64,000 bases of DNA from Rhinopomastus cyanomelas (lineage: Eukaryota > Chordata > Aves > Bucerotiformes > Rhinopomastidae), in NCBI GenBank assembly GCA_013400115.1, contig VXBP01004157.1:149169-213168 (forward strand), in the 5' to 3' direction. The notes under the pieces are model-generated. The model ran no database searches. It was not told the origin of the DNA and saw only the letters and a list, made by a program, of their open reading frames with translations. This document shows positions 25,256 to 37,000 of the stretch, in pieces. Position 1 is the stretch's first letter. Every line of letters begins with the position of its first letter. The position numbers were made by a program, and so were the translations under genes.

Positions 25256-25779
25256 CAAAATTCTTCTTCATTAGCTCTCATTCAGCCTCTTTAGTGAGTC
25301 TAGAGGCCCCATGAGTTCCACTCTACAGACAGTGAAACCAAAGCACAGCAGCTCGGGAGAGGCAAAAGCTACCACAGAGCATGCAGCAGAGGCTACAGAG
25401 ATGAGGAGGAGTATCTGTGTGCTGAGTAAAGGCTGAGAGGGCTGTGGGCTGGACCAGATGATCTCCAGATGTTCCTATCATGCTGTGACTCTCTAGTTGC
25501 AGCTGGTTTGCACCAGGAATGGTTTATTTTTTCTGGCTGTTCAGGTTTTGCTAGGACAGACCCCAAGCCCAGCCAAGCTCCACCAGCCATCAGCAGTTTG
25601 CAGTCAGCCAGGGCAGCTGAGCTGAGTTGGCCACAGACAGATCCCATCTCATCCCATCAGCGTTAGAATCAGTACAAAGGAGCTTCCTGCTCCTTCTGCT
25701 CGGACTGTTCCTCTTCCTTGTCTCTGTTGGGGATGCCTTTGTGAGCACCAACCGTGCTCTCTCTACCCCTGCTTGCAGG

Positions 25780-26040
25780 TTCTGCCCGGGCTGAGCCCGA
25801 GCTGTTGCCCCTGGTCTCTGATTTCACCCCTTCTCCCGACATCCCAGCCACCGGCAGCTCCGGTGCCGATTACCACCAGCTCGGGGCGCTCCGGGTTCGG
25901 GCTGAATGTGGAGCCTTGGCAGGCAGTTCAGCTGGCGGCGGGGAGGGCGGAGTGAGGACACGGAGCCGGTTCGGGGCTCATATCTGGACCTGCGAGAACC
26001 TGATGCTCTCCCGACACCCCCTACCCCGCTCCAGGCTGGA
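25780..26040. other. CpG-enriched patch, possible regulatory element
   Basis: A local run of CpG-containing words (GCTCCGGTGCCGATTACC, CTCGGGGCGCTCCGGGTTCG, GGCGGCGGGGAGGGCGGAGT) in the MYL12A-MYOM1 intergenic region. It could be an enhancer, an alternative MYOM1 promoter or the start of a non-coding transcript; sequence alone does not decide. Confidence 0.3.
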
Positions 26041-26149
26041 AAGTTGCCTGGCACAACAAGATCTGGGAGGGTTTGGAGGCAGCAGCTAAAGGTCTCTTCT
26101 CCCCAGGAGCAATCGACAGGGCAAGAGGAACCGGCCGGACATTGCCCCA

Positions 26150-26338
26150 GTGGAGGGTGAGGTCTGCCCCACGGGGGCAAAGCCTGGCCCAGGCTGTCCA
26201 GCGTAGTGGGGGAGTCCCCATCCCTGGAGGGGTGGCAAAGCTGTGGGGTGAGGGACAGGGGTTGGTGGGGCCCTGCCAGTGCTGGGGCAACACTTACACG
26301 CAAAGGGCTTTTCAGACCTAAATGATTCCATGGTCCTA
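26150..26338 (+). mobile_element. Diverged CR1 3'-end fragment
   Basis: Plus-strand tail: CCCAGGCTGTCCAGCGTAGT, GGGGAGTCCCCATCCCTGGA, ending AATGATTCCATGGTCC. Confidence 0.6.
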
Positions 26339-27610
26339 ATCCCTTCTCCAGCTTTCCTATCTGTGGTTCTCGTTAGATAGAACCAGCAGCTCGAGGACTC
26401 CCAGGACCTATCTGACTAACGTAGGGCACACAGTGCTGCAGGGTTTGTGGGGTTCCAGAGCTCCAAGTGGTTGGAACAGTGTGCTTTGACATTCAAATAG
26501 GAGTTAAGTAGCTTAAAAATCAGCTGTGGGTACTGTCTGGTGTTAGAGTGTAAACTTGGGGGCCAAAATGAAGAACCCAGGAGCTGTTACATTCAATCTC
26601 CATTTTATTTACAGAAATTCTGCACTGATGCTATTTATTGAGAACCCAGTTGAGTTTTAGTGGTGCCTCTGTATCCAGAAATCACTGAAACTAATTGTTT
26701 TCGTGTATCTCTGCACAAAGGGTACTGCAGCGAGAGCAAACCAGGGGTTTAATTGTTTCTGTTTCTGTCTCTCTCTGAAGTTTGGATGTCATTGAAGCCT
26801 TTTGAGATGCCAGCAACCTGGTAGGAAGGAGCCGACCCAGAGCCAGTGACAGACCCAGGAGTCCATCCACTGAGGCCCTACTTGATCGTCAGAAGCTGTA
26901 AACCAGCCTGGGGTACAGATGTGAAGGGTTACAGCAGGGTTCCTGGTTTTTGTTCTGCCTGTCATGGGTTTAGCCAGTACCTAGAGCCAAGGTACAGCTG
27001 ATGAGACTGCACAGCTTCCTACTGTGTGCTTGGGCATACTCAACCCCACATGGTTAACGTAGCTGAGCAGCTCCTGGTGCGAGAGGTCCAGGTCTGTGCT
27101 GTGCTGAGAAGCCCAAAGCCAGACCCAGCTCTGCAGGGGATTCTCTCCAGAGCAGAGCAGAGGGGCACAATCCCCAACCTGACCTGCTGGCCATGCAGCT
27201 CAGAAGCTGGTTGGCCTCTGGGCTGTGTCAGATGTCACCAGAAAACAGAAATGACTTTTAGAACAGCTTCATGGGTTGACAGAGTTGAGATGCTCACGGC
27301 TGCTCTGGGGTGTCTGTCACTGAGACAAAATAGCTGCGTTACCTGTCTGGTGGCTTGGCTTTAAAAAGGATCTCACAAAGCGTTCTTGTGCTATAGAGAC
27401 TGGTTCCTACTTCTTGGTTCATGACCAAAAGTCGTTTTTTCTCTTAGGATAAAGTCCCAGAGAAAATTTTTCACTGGAATGGGGATTTTATAGTGGATGT
27501 AGTGAAAGTACTGAAAAGGGAGAGCTCTCATCTTAAATCTGCTGTCACAGTGTCTTTGCATGGGGACAGCCCAGGGTGTCAGTGTCTATCTCTGTCTCTC
27601 TTCCGTGTCG
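26339..27610. other. Upstream region of MYOM1, no gene recognised
   Basis: Contains one weak, diverged CR1-like block at about 27040-27215 (minus; CAGACCCAGCTCTGCAGGGG). Otherwise unique sequence leading into the predicted MYOM1 promoter. Confidence 0.4.
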
Positions 27611-27613
27611 GTG

Positions 27614-27667
27614 CTATATTTATCACCCCCCAGCCATAAAAGGTCTGGACTGGGGCTCTGACATTCC
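27614..27667 (+). promoter_or_regulatory. Predicted MYOM1 muscle core promoter (MEF2-like, CArG/TATA, MCAT)
   Basis: Within 54 bp lie a near-consensus MEF2 site CTATATTTAT (27614-27623, last base off consensus), a perfect CArG box CCATAAAAGG (27634-27643) that doubles as a TATA-like element, and an MCAT/TEAD motif CATTCC (27662-27667). SRF, MEF2 and TEAD sites together are typical of striated-muscle promoters. A strong splice donor follows 155 nt downstream. No transcript evidence is available here. Confidence 0.45.
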
Positions 27668-27822
27668 ACTGACTGCAGGCATTATTTTTGTTCTGGACCT
27701 TGAAGTCCAGTCCGTACCCCTTGTCCTGACTGCCTCTCCCTGCTGCCTTCCTCGAAGCTGTAGTCTTCTGCTCTTCATCCTCCAGACTCCTCTTCCATCT
27801 GCTGCCAGTCCCTTGGATCCAG
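27667..27822 (+). other. MYOM1: MYOM1 predicted non-coding exon 1
   Basis: Bounded on the right by a consensus donor (ATCCAG|GTGAGT, GT at 27823). The left edge is placed about 30 bp after the TATA-like element. MYOM1 genes of other vertebrates begin with a non-coding exon and start translation in exon 2, which fits this layout. Confidence 0.4.
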
Positions 27823-29575
27823 GTGAGTTGTGTCTTCTGACACAAGAGTTTGTGTTCAGGTATTTTGGGTCTCAGGTGGCAGCGCTGAGCTGACAGAAGC
27901 TCCTGTGGTTCTTCTCAGCAGTTATCTGAGGAACTTGTGGACAGGAACTGAAGACATCTGAAGGCTCAGCTGTGAAACAGTAGTGTGAGGGTTCTCTTGT
28001 GTCAGCTCAGCTCCCCCCACATAGTGTCCCTGCTCTCCCAGATGGAACACAGGAGGAGCTTGCCAGGTCACCTCCTTTGGGCTTAGAGAACGTGAGAGTC
28101 CTGTTGGTGTTTTCTCATTGCACAGCAGCTCTTGTGGTTTGGAAGCTGTGGCTGAGCTGAAGGAGATATTATCTCCTCCTTTCCTGCCGTTTCCCAATGT
28201 TTCTGTGTTGTATGTGTCTCCTTTTTTCACTGATTGGTGAGCAGAATTACACAGACTGAGTAATTAACCAGTGTGAGAGGAAATACCAATGAAATCCTTC
28301 CTTTAGGCTGTAGCCAGGGCTCTGAGGGGCACAGAGCTGCCCGTCTGCTCAGCAGTTGTTCTGAGAACGGGCGCTCAGCAGCTGTGAATGTGCAGCCCCA
28401 AACCCTGTGTCTCCACCTGCCCCGGCCACTCGTGTTCTCAGGCTGGGATCTGCAGCTATGAAATCCAACAAGGATCTGCCCTCACCGTAAGGGGCTGATC
28501 AGTGGATGTGAACTAGGCAGGTGCAGGTAGCACCTCACACCTCAGGTGTGAGGGGATTCACTGGTCCAAATAGGAGCAAGACCCTTACAAGGTTCAGAGT
28601 TTGTCATCCTCAATAGTGAGATCAGAGCAGTGTCACTGACCAATCCTGACCTACAAGCAGTGTTTGAGGTTTCAGAGAGACAGAAAACCCATCTCTATGT
28701 CTGACAAACACTGGTGGAAGGAGTTTATTCTGTGATGAGAGTAAGTTTTGGCCTTCAATTTGAACCAGGAGAGCTGACCTCATGCTCAGCTCCTGTCCTA
28801 AGTTCTTAGGTCTGTCATAGACTCCTCCTCTTGCTCCTGAGGATGGGGACACCCAGACTTCTTATGTCTGGAAGACAAAGTACATGAGCAGCCACCAAAG
28901 AGAACAGGTTTCAGTGTGTTGATTCACTGTCAGAACCAAGTGCTAAAGGAAAAGCCAAGGGCTGAAATCTAGGAAGTAGAGAGGCCAAGGACAAACTATT
29001 CTCACAAAGGGATGTTTTTATGTCAGAATATCAGAACAAATCCAGTGGCAGAGCAAGGCTCCTGCTGTTGGGAATGGTGTCACCAAACCAGTAACAGACA
29101 CCTCCCCATTATTTTTGGATCTTCATTAAATTCTTCTGAACATTCCCCTGCTGCAGCTCATTCCTGTTCTATTCTAGGACAGCCCCAGCCATGTTGTAGC
29201 TGCTCTTATCATTGGTGATGTGGCTTATGAGAGGGATTAGCAGGGGCAGGGTTGCATGGCGAAAGAGAAAAAGTCAGTTTTAATAACAGCAAAATGAACT
29301 GGTAACAGAACAGGCTGAATTGCCAGCTTGGAGAAACCACCATAACAGAACAACCATAGGGAATCCTTCCTGTGCTCAGCCCTCAGCCCATTCTGTGAGG
29401 GGAACTACCTTTCACTTGATCAAATTTCCTACTACGAGCAACTGCAAGAGAAGCTGCTGCTGACTGAGCAAAGTCAGGCTGACACAGGGCTGTTGTCTGT
29501 GTTTTGTGATCTTCAACAGGACATTCTGGGTTAGAAAAAGGGCCCTTAGGGCTGAGGAGCATGAAGTTGTTTTAC
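27823..29575. other. MYOM1 intron 1, non-repeat part
   Basis: No exon recognised; open frames here are short and lack family similarity. Confidence 0.45.
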
Positions 29576-29579
29576 ATTT

Positions 29580-29750
29580 TACAGCCTCCCAGAGAAGTTG
29601 TGGCTGCTCCATCTCTGGCAGTGTCCAAGAACAGGCTGGATGGGGCTGTGGGCACCCTGGTCTGATGAGAAATGTCACTGCCCATGGCAGGGGGTTGGTG
29701 CTGGGTGAGTTCTGAGCTCACTCCCAGACCAAACCAGTCTGTGGTTGCAC
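29580..29750 (+). mobile_element. Diverged CR1 3'-end fragment
   Basis: GTTGTGGCTGCTCCATCTCTG, CAGGCTGGATGGGGCTGTGG, older subfamily. Confidence 0.6.
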
Positions 29751-29987
29751 TTGAGCTGTATCCCAGCCGAAGCTGTAAAAGGATGATGATCCATTTCCAA
29801 TGGATCTCTGCCATCCCATGTAGCATAATCAATGCCACGCATGTTTACAGAGAAAGTGACCCTTCTCAATCTCAGAGCTTCTAATTCACTGCTGAAATAT
29901 GAAATGGAAGGTGAAATGTGATCTGAAAACCAGATGATAGCAATGAGGAGTAGTAGATGTGTTTTTATTTCAGCTTGTAGAGTCTCA

Positions 29988-30412
29988 CAAAATCACAGAA
30001 CATTAGGGATTGGAAGGGACCTTGAAAGACTGAGTCCAACCCCCCCAACACAGCAGGATCCCCTAGATCCAGTCACACAGTAACATGGCCAGGTAGGTTT
30101 GAAATACCTACAGAGAAGGAGACTCCACAAGGCCCCAGGCAGCCCCATCCAGGGCTCTGTCACCATCACTGGGAAGAAGTTCCTTCTCACACTCATGGGG
30201 AACCTCCTCTGTTCCAGCTCACACCCACTGCCCCTTGTCCTGTCATTGGGTGCCCCTGAGCAGAGCCTGGCTCCATCCTCCTGACACTGACCTTTTCATA
30301 TTGATCAACACTGATGGGGTCACCCCTCAGTCTCCTTTCTTCCAAGCTCAAGAGACCCAGCTCCCTCAGCCTTTCCTCATCAGGGAGATGCTCCACTCCC
30401 TTCAGCATCTTG
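29988..30412 (-). mobile_element. CR1 fragment in MYOM1 intron 1
   Basis: Reverse-complement copy from AATCACAGAACATTAGGGAT to GGGAGATGCTCCACTCCCTT, ending about 200 nt before exon 2. Confidence 0.87.
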
Positions 30413-30609
30413 GCTCATGCCTTGTACAAGAATTCATTGCCTTATTCTCCCTCTTGTAATGTGCATCTGAAGTCTTCAATGTGGACCTAGCTGAGAGCCT
30501 TAAACACCAATGACACAAAATGAATGGCTTTTGAGTGTTGAAGTGTTGGGTTCGTGTAGGTTAAGCTGTTATCTTTGACAACAGCCCTTGTGTTTGCTCT
30601 GTTCTGCAG

Positions 30610-31068
30610 ACGGTTCCCTGTGTGTTTACATTCACAAGGGAGAAGAGGAGGACATCGGAAGGTACCCATGATGTCTCTACCTTTCTACCAAAGACACCAC
30701 GAGCACTATGACCGTGGGTACCGCCACAAAGCTCTGCAGTCCACCGTGAGCCAGTACCAGAAGGAAATGAAGAGCAAATCTGCTGTCTATGCCCAGGGAT
30801 CTACAGCTTATGCTAGAGGCTCCACAGCCTATCACCATGCGTCTGCCTTCAACCTCGACTCTTCGGCAGCCTACAGTCATGACTCTTCTGCCTATGACCT
30901 CAAGTCGGCAGCCTCTGATCACTCTGCTGCAGAGAGTAAAAGATCTGCTGCCTACAGTCTTGACTCGGAGTACCTCAGCAAGAGCTCAGCTGCCTACAGG
31001 CATGAATCCGAGTCCATTAACAAGCTGGCTGCAGCCTACAGGCTGGGATCGGAAGCCTACAGTCTGGG
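30610..31068 (+). CDS. MYOM1: MYOM1 exon 2 (5' UTR end, residues 1-133)
   Basis: Acceptor TTCTGCAG at 30609; coding starts at 30671. Encodes the head with recurring SAAY/SxAY-type units separated by basic and acidic residues. Donor GGG|GTAAGC, phase 2. Confidence 0.93.
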
Positions 31069-34000
31069 GTAAGCATATCCCTCTCAGAAAACCTATTCTG
31101 AAACAAATGTCCAGCTGCTTCCCAGTGAAACTAGAGGCAGCACTTTGCTCCTCTTCCCCAGAAACTGCCTCTGTTCCTTGGTGTTAATGTGTCTTTGAAG
31201 CCTGGTGTTTTCCTTTGGCTTTGGCAGAGGGAAGGGCTGTGGTCACCTTAGCGTGCTGGGCTAATTCCCGGGTGGTGGTAGGAGTGGCCCAGGAGCAGTG
31301 CTGATGTAGCTGATGATGTTTCTGCTCCAAACTGGTAAGGCACAGGCCACCTCTCCTTCCAAGTACCTGTTGGTGTGAGTACAGCTTAGTAAGAGCCCTT
31401 GGCTTGAGGATGGTTCTTGTCTGGCCAGGCTGGAGAACTTGGGACTGTGTGATGCCCATTGTTAGACAATTCTTTATCCTAACGGATTCACCTCTTTGCT
31501 GAGTAATTCAAGAAACAGAAATGTTCACAGTGTGTGGGTTGAGGGGTGCAATTCCCAAAGCAGGGATCCCCCAAAGCATGCGTTGTGCCCTGGAGGAGCA
31601 GCCATGCTCGGCTGCTGTGGCTTTTGTGTAATTAAGGTGATAAGTATCAGTGACCTGAGCAAAATACTTTGCGTGTCTGAGATTCACAGAAATAGAGGAG
31701 TACTAAAGTAAGATCAGAGCAGCTGTTGGCAGCAGAGGAAACGATAAACAAATTACAGACCACGCTGTCTGCTCACTGTTTTGATACCAAATGCAGTGCA
31801 CTCAGCAGAACTGATGAGGACTTGTCACAGACTCACACACTCACAGAACATCTGAAAGCTCATCCAATCCAATCCCCCCAACACAGCAGGATCCCCTAGA
31901 TCCAGTGCTACAGGAACATGGCCAGGCGGGTTTGAAACATCTCCAGAGAAGGAGACTCCCCCTGGGCAGCCCCTTCCAGAGCTCTGTCACACTCACCAGG
32001 AAGAAGTTCCTTCTCACATTGATGTGAACCTCCTCTGTTCCAGCTCACACCCACTGCCCCTTGTCCTGTCATTGGGTGCCCCTGAGCACAGCCTGGCTCC
32101 ATCCTCCTGACGCCCACCCTTCACACATTGATCAACATTCATGGGGTCACCCCTCAGTCTCCTTTTTTTCCTAGCTTGAGACACCCAGCTCCCTCAGCCT
32201 TTCTTCATCACGGAGATGCTCCAGTCCCTTTATCATCTCTGTGGCTCTGCGCTGGACTGTCTGCAGCAGCTCTGTGTCTTTGTGGAACTGAGGGGTCCAG
32301 AACTGGAACCAAGATTGAAGATGTGGTCTCAGCAGGGCCGAGCAGAGGGGGAAGAGAACCTCTCTTCATCTGCTAACCATCCCCCTTCTGATCCACCCCA
32401 GGATGCCACTGGCATTCTTGCGTTGTGTGCTTTTTGCTGGGCAGATGGAGCAGCAGAGAGGATGTGGCAGGACTCTGGTGACCCAAGCAAATGAGGGGGA
32501 TGCTTTTACCAATCTGCTATTTTGAGCAGGGAGAGCAGGGCAAGGTGGGCACCTACAGACACGTGAGAAGAGCATAGCATTGGCACTGCCCATCCTGGGG
32601 TTTATTATAGGTTAGAGCGAGGAAGATGGCTGCCGCGCATCAGAGCCAAACATGGAGATTGATTTAATGAGCCCTGCTCTGTGGAAACAAACCTCCTCAT
32701 ACAAGAGTGTGTTGTGGAAGCTGTGTTAGGGAACAGGGCAACTGCTGCCAGCTCCATCTCCTGGGTCTGGGGCAAACCTGTCAGCAGCTCAAAGTGACTG
32801 AAGTCACTATGGAGCACCTCTCATCTGTAGAGGCTGGCTGTGAAGCGATCCCTTCCAAACACTCCTTTTCTCTTTCCTTTCTCTCCTGTAACTAGATTTG
32901 CCAATCCCCTCTTCTCAGTACGTAAATTCAGCTGCTGTGTTTGTGGAGAGAAGCAGCTGCTAGACAGTTTAGGAAGTGCCCCTTGGTCAGTAGAGCTCCT
33001 CCAGCAGGTACAACTCTAGGTCATATTTCTGCATCCTCTGGGCGCAGGTGCTGTTAGTGCAGGGTGGAGAACATGTCCTTCCTGGCACAGAAATAAGAGC
33101 AGTGCCAACCAAAGTCTGTTCTGTGAAAGAATAAGACACCAGACCCTCTGCTTGGGAGCACTGGAAGCCCTACATGATGTTGCGGTCTCGAGTTCCTCTG
33201 TAGGATCGGAGGGAATAGTGACTCGTGATGTTTTCAGACACTGGAATGGGCTGCTGGGGTGATGGTTGAGTCCCCATCTCTGGATGTGTTTAAAAGTTGC
33301 TTAGATGTAGTGTTGAGGGATCTGGTTTAGGGGTGAACTTGTAGAGTAGGGTTGATGGTTGGACTCGATGATCCCAAGGGTCTTTTCCAACTTGAGTGAT
33401 TCTATGATCTGGTTGTTACATCCCCATGGGACAAACTTGTGCCTTCAGCACTGACACCCAGCTTCCTGTTCAGGGGAGAATTCTAGGAGTACACTGCTGT
33501 TGATGTTTTAAGGTGCTGAGAACCATCAAGGAATGAGGGCAGTAGGTGACCTGAGGAGGCAGCACAGGTCGTGTGTGACCTGGAGAAACCACAAATGTGC
33601 TGCTGGGCATCTCTGGCAAGGTTGAGAGCTGATAAAAGGTCATGGTACGGTTCCTCCCTGTGAAACCAGAGAACACTCATATGCTGCTTCTCCCAGGAGA
33701 TTCTGTTCCACATAGCAGGTAAAAGGTTGGAACATTGCAGAATAAAGGGCAAGACCTTAGAACGTGGCTTAAGGAAGCAGAGTCCTTCCTTGGGCTGCTA
33801 ACTAAAGCCTGTGGGTGGGTACAGAAGCAGTAATAACTAGAAAAAGGAGAGCAGGGACACAAACCTCCCAATCAATTCCTTTCCTTGTGCAAAGAACTCC
33901 ATTGGAATTGTCTCCTACTGGCCTCCTTGGAGCTCTGCCTGAGGATAAGAGCATTTGGAAAGGAGAAACATTCTCTGATCCTTCCAAGTTACTCCTCTTA

Positions 34001-37000
34001 GCCCTTGGTTCATGCAGTGCAGTTCTCAAAGAGATGTGGAGCGATGCTGGGTACTGTTCTGCAGACACCACATGGGTGCTCTGCATGGTTGGCTAGGAAG
34101 GGGAGCTAAAGGAGAAAGCTCACTGTGTCTATGCAGTGATTGGGGCTCCTGGCTGGAATTCCAGCTGTACTTCGCATCTCCTCTCAAAGAGTCTGAGACT
34201 GGCTCCATTGTTGAGCTCACAGGTAGAAACTGCCTCTGTTGTTGAGCTTGCAGGTAGAAGCTGGCTCCGTTGTTGAGCTCACAGGTAGAAACTGCCTCTG
34301 TTGTTGAGCTTGCAGGTAGAAGCTGGCTCCGTTGTTGAGCTCACAGGTAGAAACTGCCTCTGTTGTTGAGCTTGCAGGTAGAAGCTGGCTCCGTTGTTGA
34401 GCTCACAGGTAGAAACTGGCTCCATTGTTGAGCTTACAGATATCACTCGCTCTTCTGATAGCTGAGTGCTCCCCATTCTGTACTGCTGTGAGGTACTGAG
34501 GCCTGATTCTTGCTCCTAGGACACAGCTTACCAGCTCTGCCACAGCTGCCCCTTCCACAGAGAGAGGAGGCCCCGTGATGGCACTCTTGTGGCCCTGAGC
34601 ACTTCCTCCGAGGGCAGACCAAAGGGTGTAACAACAGCTCAGTCAAAAGAGGTGTGGTTTAGTAAGCCCAGCAGAGTGGGGACGTGTAGGATGCTTTCAT
34701 CCCACTTCAAGCCCCTTGTTTCTCAGCTCAGCTGTGATGGAGTCCTTGGGCACTAATCTGGAGGACTTGAGGTATTTTCCCCATGAAGGCAGAAAACAGT
34801 GGAAGTGAGGGACTCTGTTGAGACACTTTGAGCATTTTATTAAAACAACTAACAGTCAGACAAAGACAGCCTGTAGCTGCTTATTCTTCCCTTGGCAAAT
34901 GGTTTTGGAGAGAGAAAAGTGAAAGAATTAAAAAGTCCCAATCCGGTGAGTAAGAAATTAACTTAATGTAATTTTTCTTTCAGCCTGAAAGATTCTAACT
35001 TAATGATCGAAGATCAGTCCTACAAGATGAGTCCCAGAGCAAAGAGAGCAAAACAGAACCTGGTGTCCGAGGACAAAGAGAATGAAGCCATGGACTACTC
35101 AGTGCCCATTTTCACAGGCCGGTGGGTTCATTTTCCTTCCGTGTGGTGTCTTATTTCTGGTGCTTTGTTAGCAAACAGCAGAAGAAGAAGCCCATTATTT
35201 CACATTCATGGCTCTTAGGGTGCTCAGCTGCACTTCACACAGGTCAGGGAGAAGGCCAGTGACTGTCAAGGGACCTGGATAGGCTGGAGGGTTGAGCAGG
35301 GAGACATTAAATGAACTATAACAGGGGCATTGTAGAGTATGGCATCTGGGCAAGAACAACCCCAGGTCCCAGGACAGGTTGAGGACTGACCTGTTGGAGA
35401 GCAGTGTAGGAGAGTGACCTGGGAGTCCTGGTGAACAGCAGGATGGCCAGGAGCCAGCAATGGGCCCTGGAGGCCAAGAAGGCCAATGGCATCCTTGAGG
35501 GGAGTCAGAAAAGGAGTGGTTAGCAGGTCAAGAGAGGTTCTCCTGCCCCTCTACTCTGCCCTGCTGAGACCACATCTGGAATATTTGGTCCAGTTCTGGG
35601 CCCCTCAGTTTCAGAACAACACAGAGCTGCTGGAGAGAGTCCAGCACAGAGCCACAGAGATGATGAAGCATCTCCCTGCTAAGGAAAGGCTGAGGGAGCT
35701 GGGTCTCTTGAGCTTGGAAAAAAGGAGCCTGAGGGGTGGCTCCATGAATGTTGGTCAATATGGAAAGGGTGGGTGTCAGGAGGATGGAGCCAGACTCTTC
35801 TCAGGGGCACCCACTGATAGGACAAGGGGCAGCAGGTGTGAGCTGGAAGAGAGGAGGTTCCCCATCAATGTGAGAAGGAACTTCTTCCCAGACAGAGCCC
35901 TGGAAGGGGCTGCCCAGGGGGAGTCTCCTTCTCTGGAGATGTTTCAAAACCCACCTGGCCATGTTCCTGTGTGACTGGATCTAGGGTATCTTGCTGTGAC
36001 AGGTGGATTGGACTGGATGATCTTTTGAGGTGCCTTCCAGTCCCTGATGTTCTGGGATTCTCTGATTCTGTCAGATACGGAGCATCACGTGGAGCGCAAG
36101 GCCAGGGCCACTTGCTCTACAGTGAAGATGTGATTGTAGCTCTGCTCGCTGGGAACCTGACAAGCAGGAGCTCTGTTTTACTAGGCTCACTCTCAGTGTT
36201 TGAAGAGTTGTGCAATCCAGCACCTTTCACCGAGCATGAAACACAGGAACAATAGACTGAACTGCTCCTGTTTTGTTCCTGGCATAGACAACCCTGGAAG
36301 GAAACCAAGTCCTTTCTCCGCTCTGTCCCAGTGATTCCTGCCAGGCTCATGTGCTGCTGGCGTAACAGGTCCTTCTGCAGCAGTGGCCTCAGAGGAGCTG
36401 AATGTGAACTCTAGGTGTGAGCCAGAGCAGCAGGCAACCTCCCTGCCTGTGTAGGGGGTGACATTCTGGTTTCCCCAGGGGTCTCAGCACAGTCACTTGT
36501 TCAGGTTAGTGCTCACTGGGGTGTGGTGAGGAAATCAGCTCCTGATCCCAAACTCATGAGACCTCACCCTGGCCAGTGGGACATGGTGTTGATTTGGCCT
36601 TTGGGGTGTGCTTGCTGCACCGCAGCAGTTTGGGGTTCTATTCACTCTTCCTGACTACCTCAGAGATGGTTTTTCCTCACCCCTTTTCCATCTTTGTGTG
36701 ATTCATTGCTCTTGGCTCCAGTCAACACTCAGCAGCTTTCACTGCTGACCTCTGAACTCCTCTTTTGGAGTCTCAGCTCTGTTCTCTGTGGCAGACATAC
36801 ACAGACCTGCCTCAGACAGAGCATGCAGGAACACATTTTGGGGTTTCTCACCCTCTGTGTCTCCCCTGGTATTCTTCTGTAGTAGTTGATCTGCAGCTCA
36901 CCATGGTCTGTGTCCCATGCCCTCAAGCACAAATCTTCTCCCTTTTTGTTGTGTCTTGAGTCTACAAAAGTAAAGTTCACAGTGGTGGCCAACAGGTGAA

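Noticed and set aside
34199..34446. CRISPR-like spaced repeats
   Set aside because: Units are contiguous 31-bp tandem copies without unique spacers, in a vertebrate intron.
34279..34476. Repetitive peptide encoded by the minisatellite
   Set aside because: Periodic frames arise automatically from the 31/62-bp repeat and lie within a MYOM1 intron; no start context or splice sites support translation.
35486..35974. 162-codon plus-strand frame
   Set aside because: This is the CR1 reverse-transcriptase tail, not a host gene; it lacks the catalytic part.
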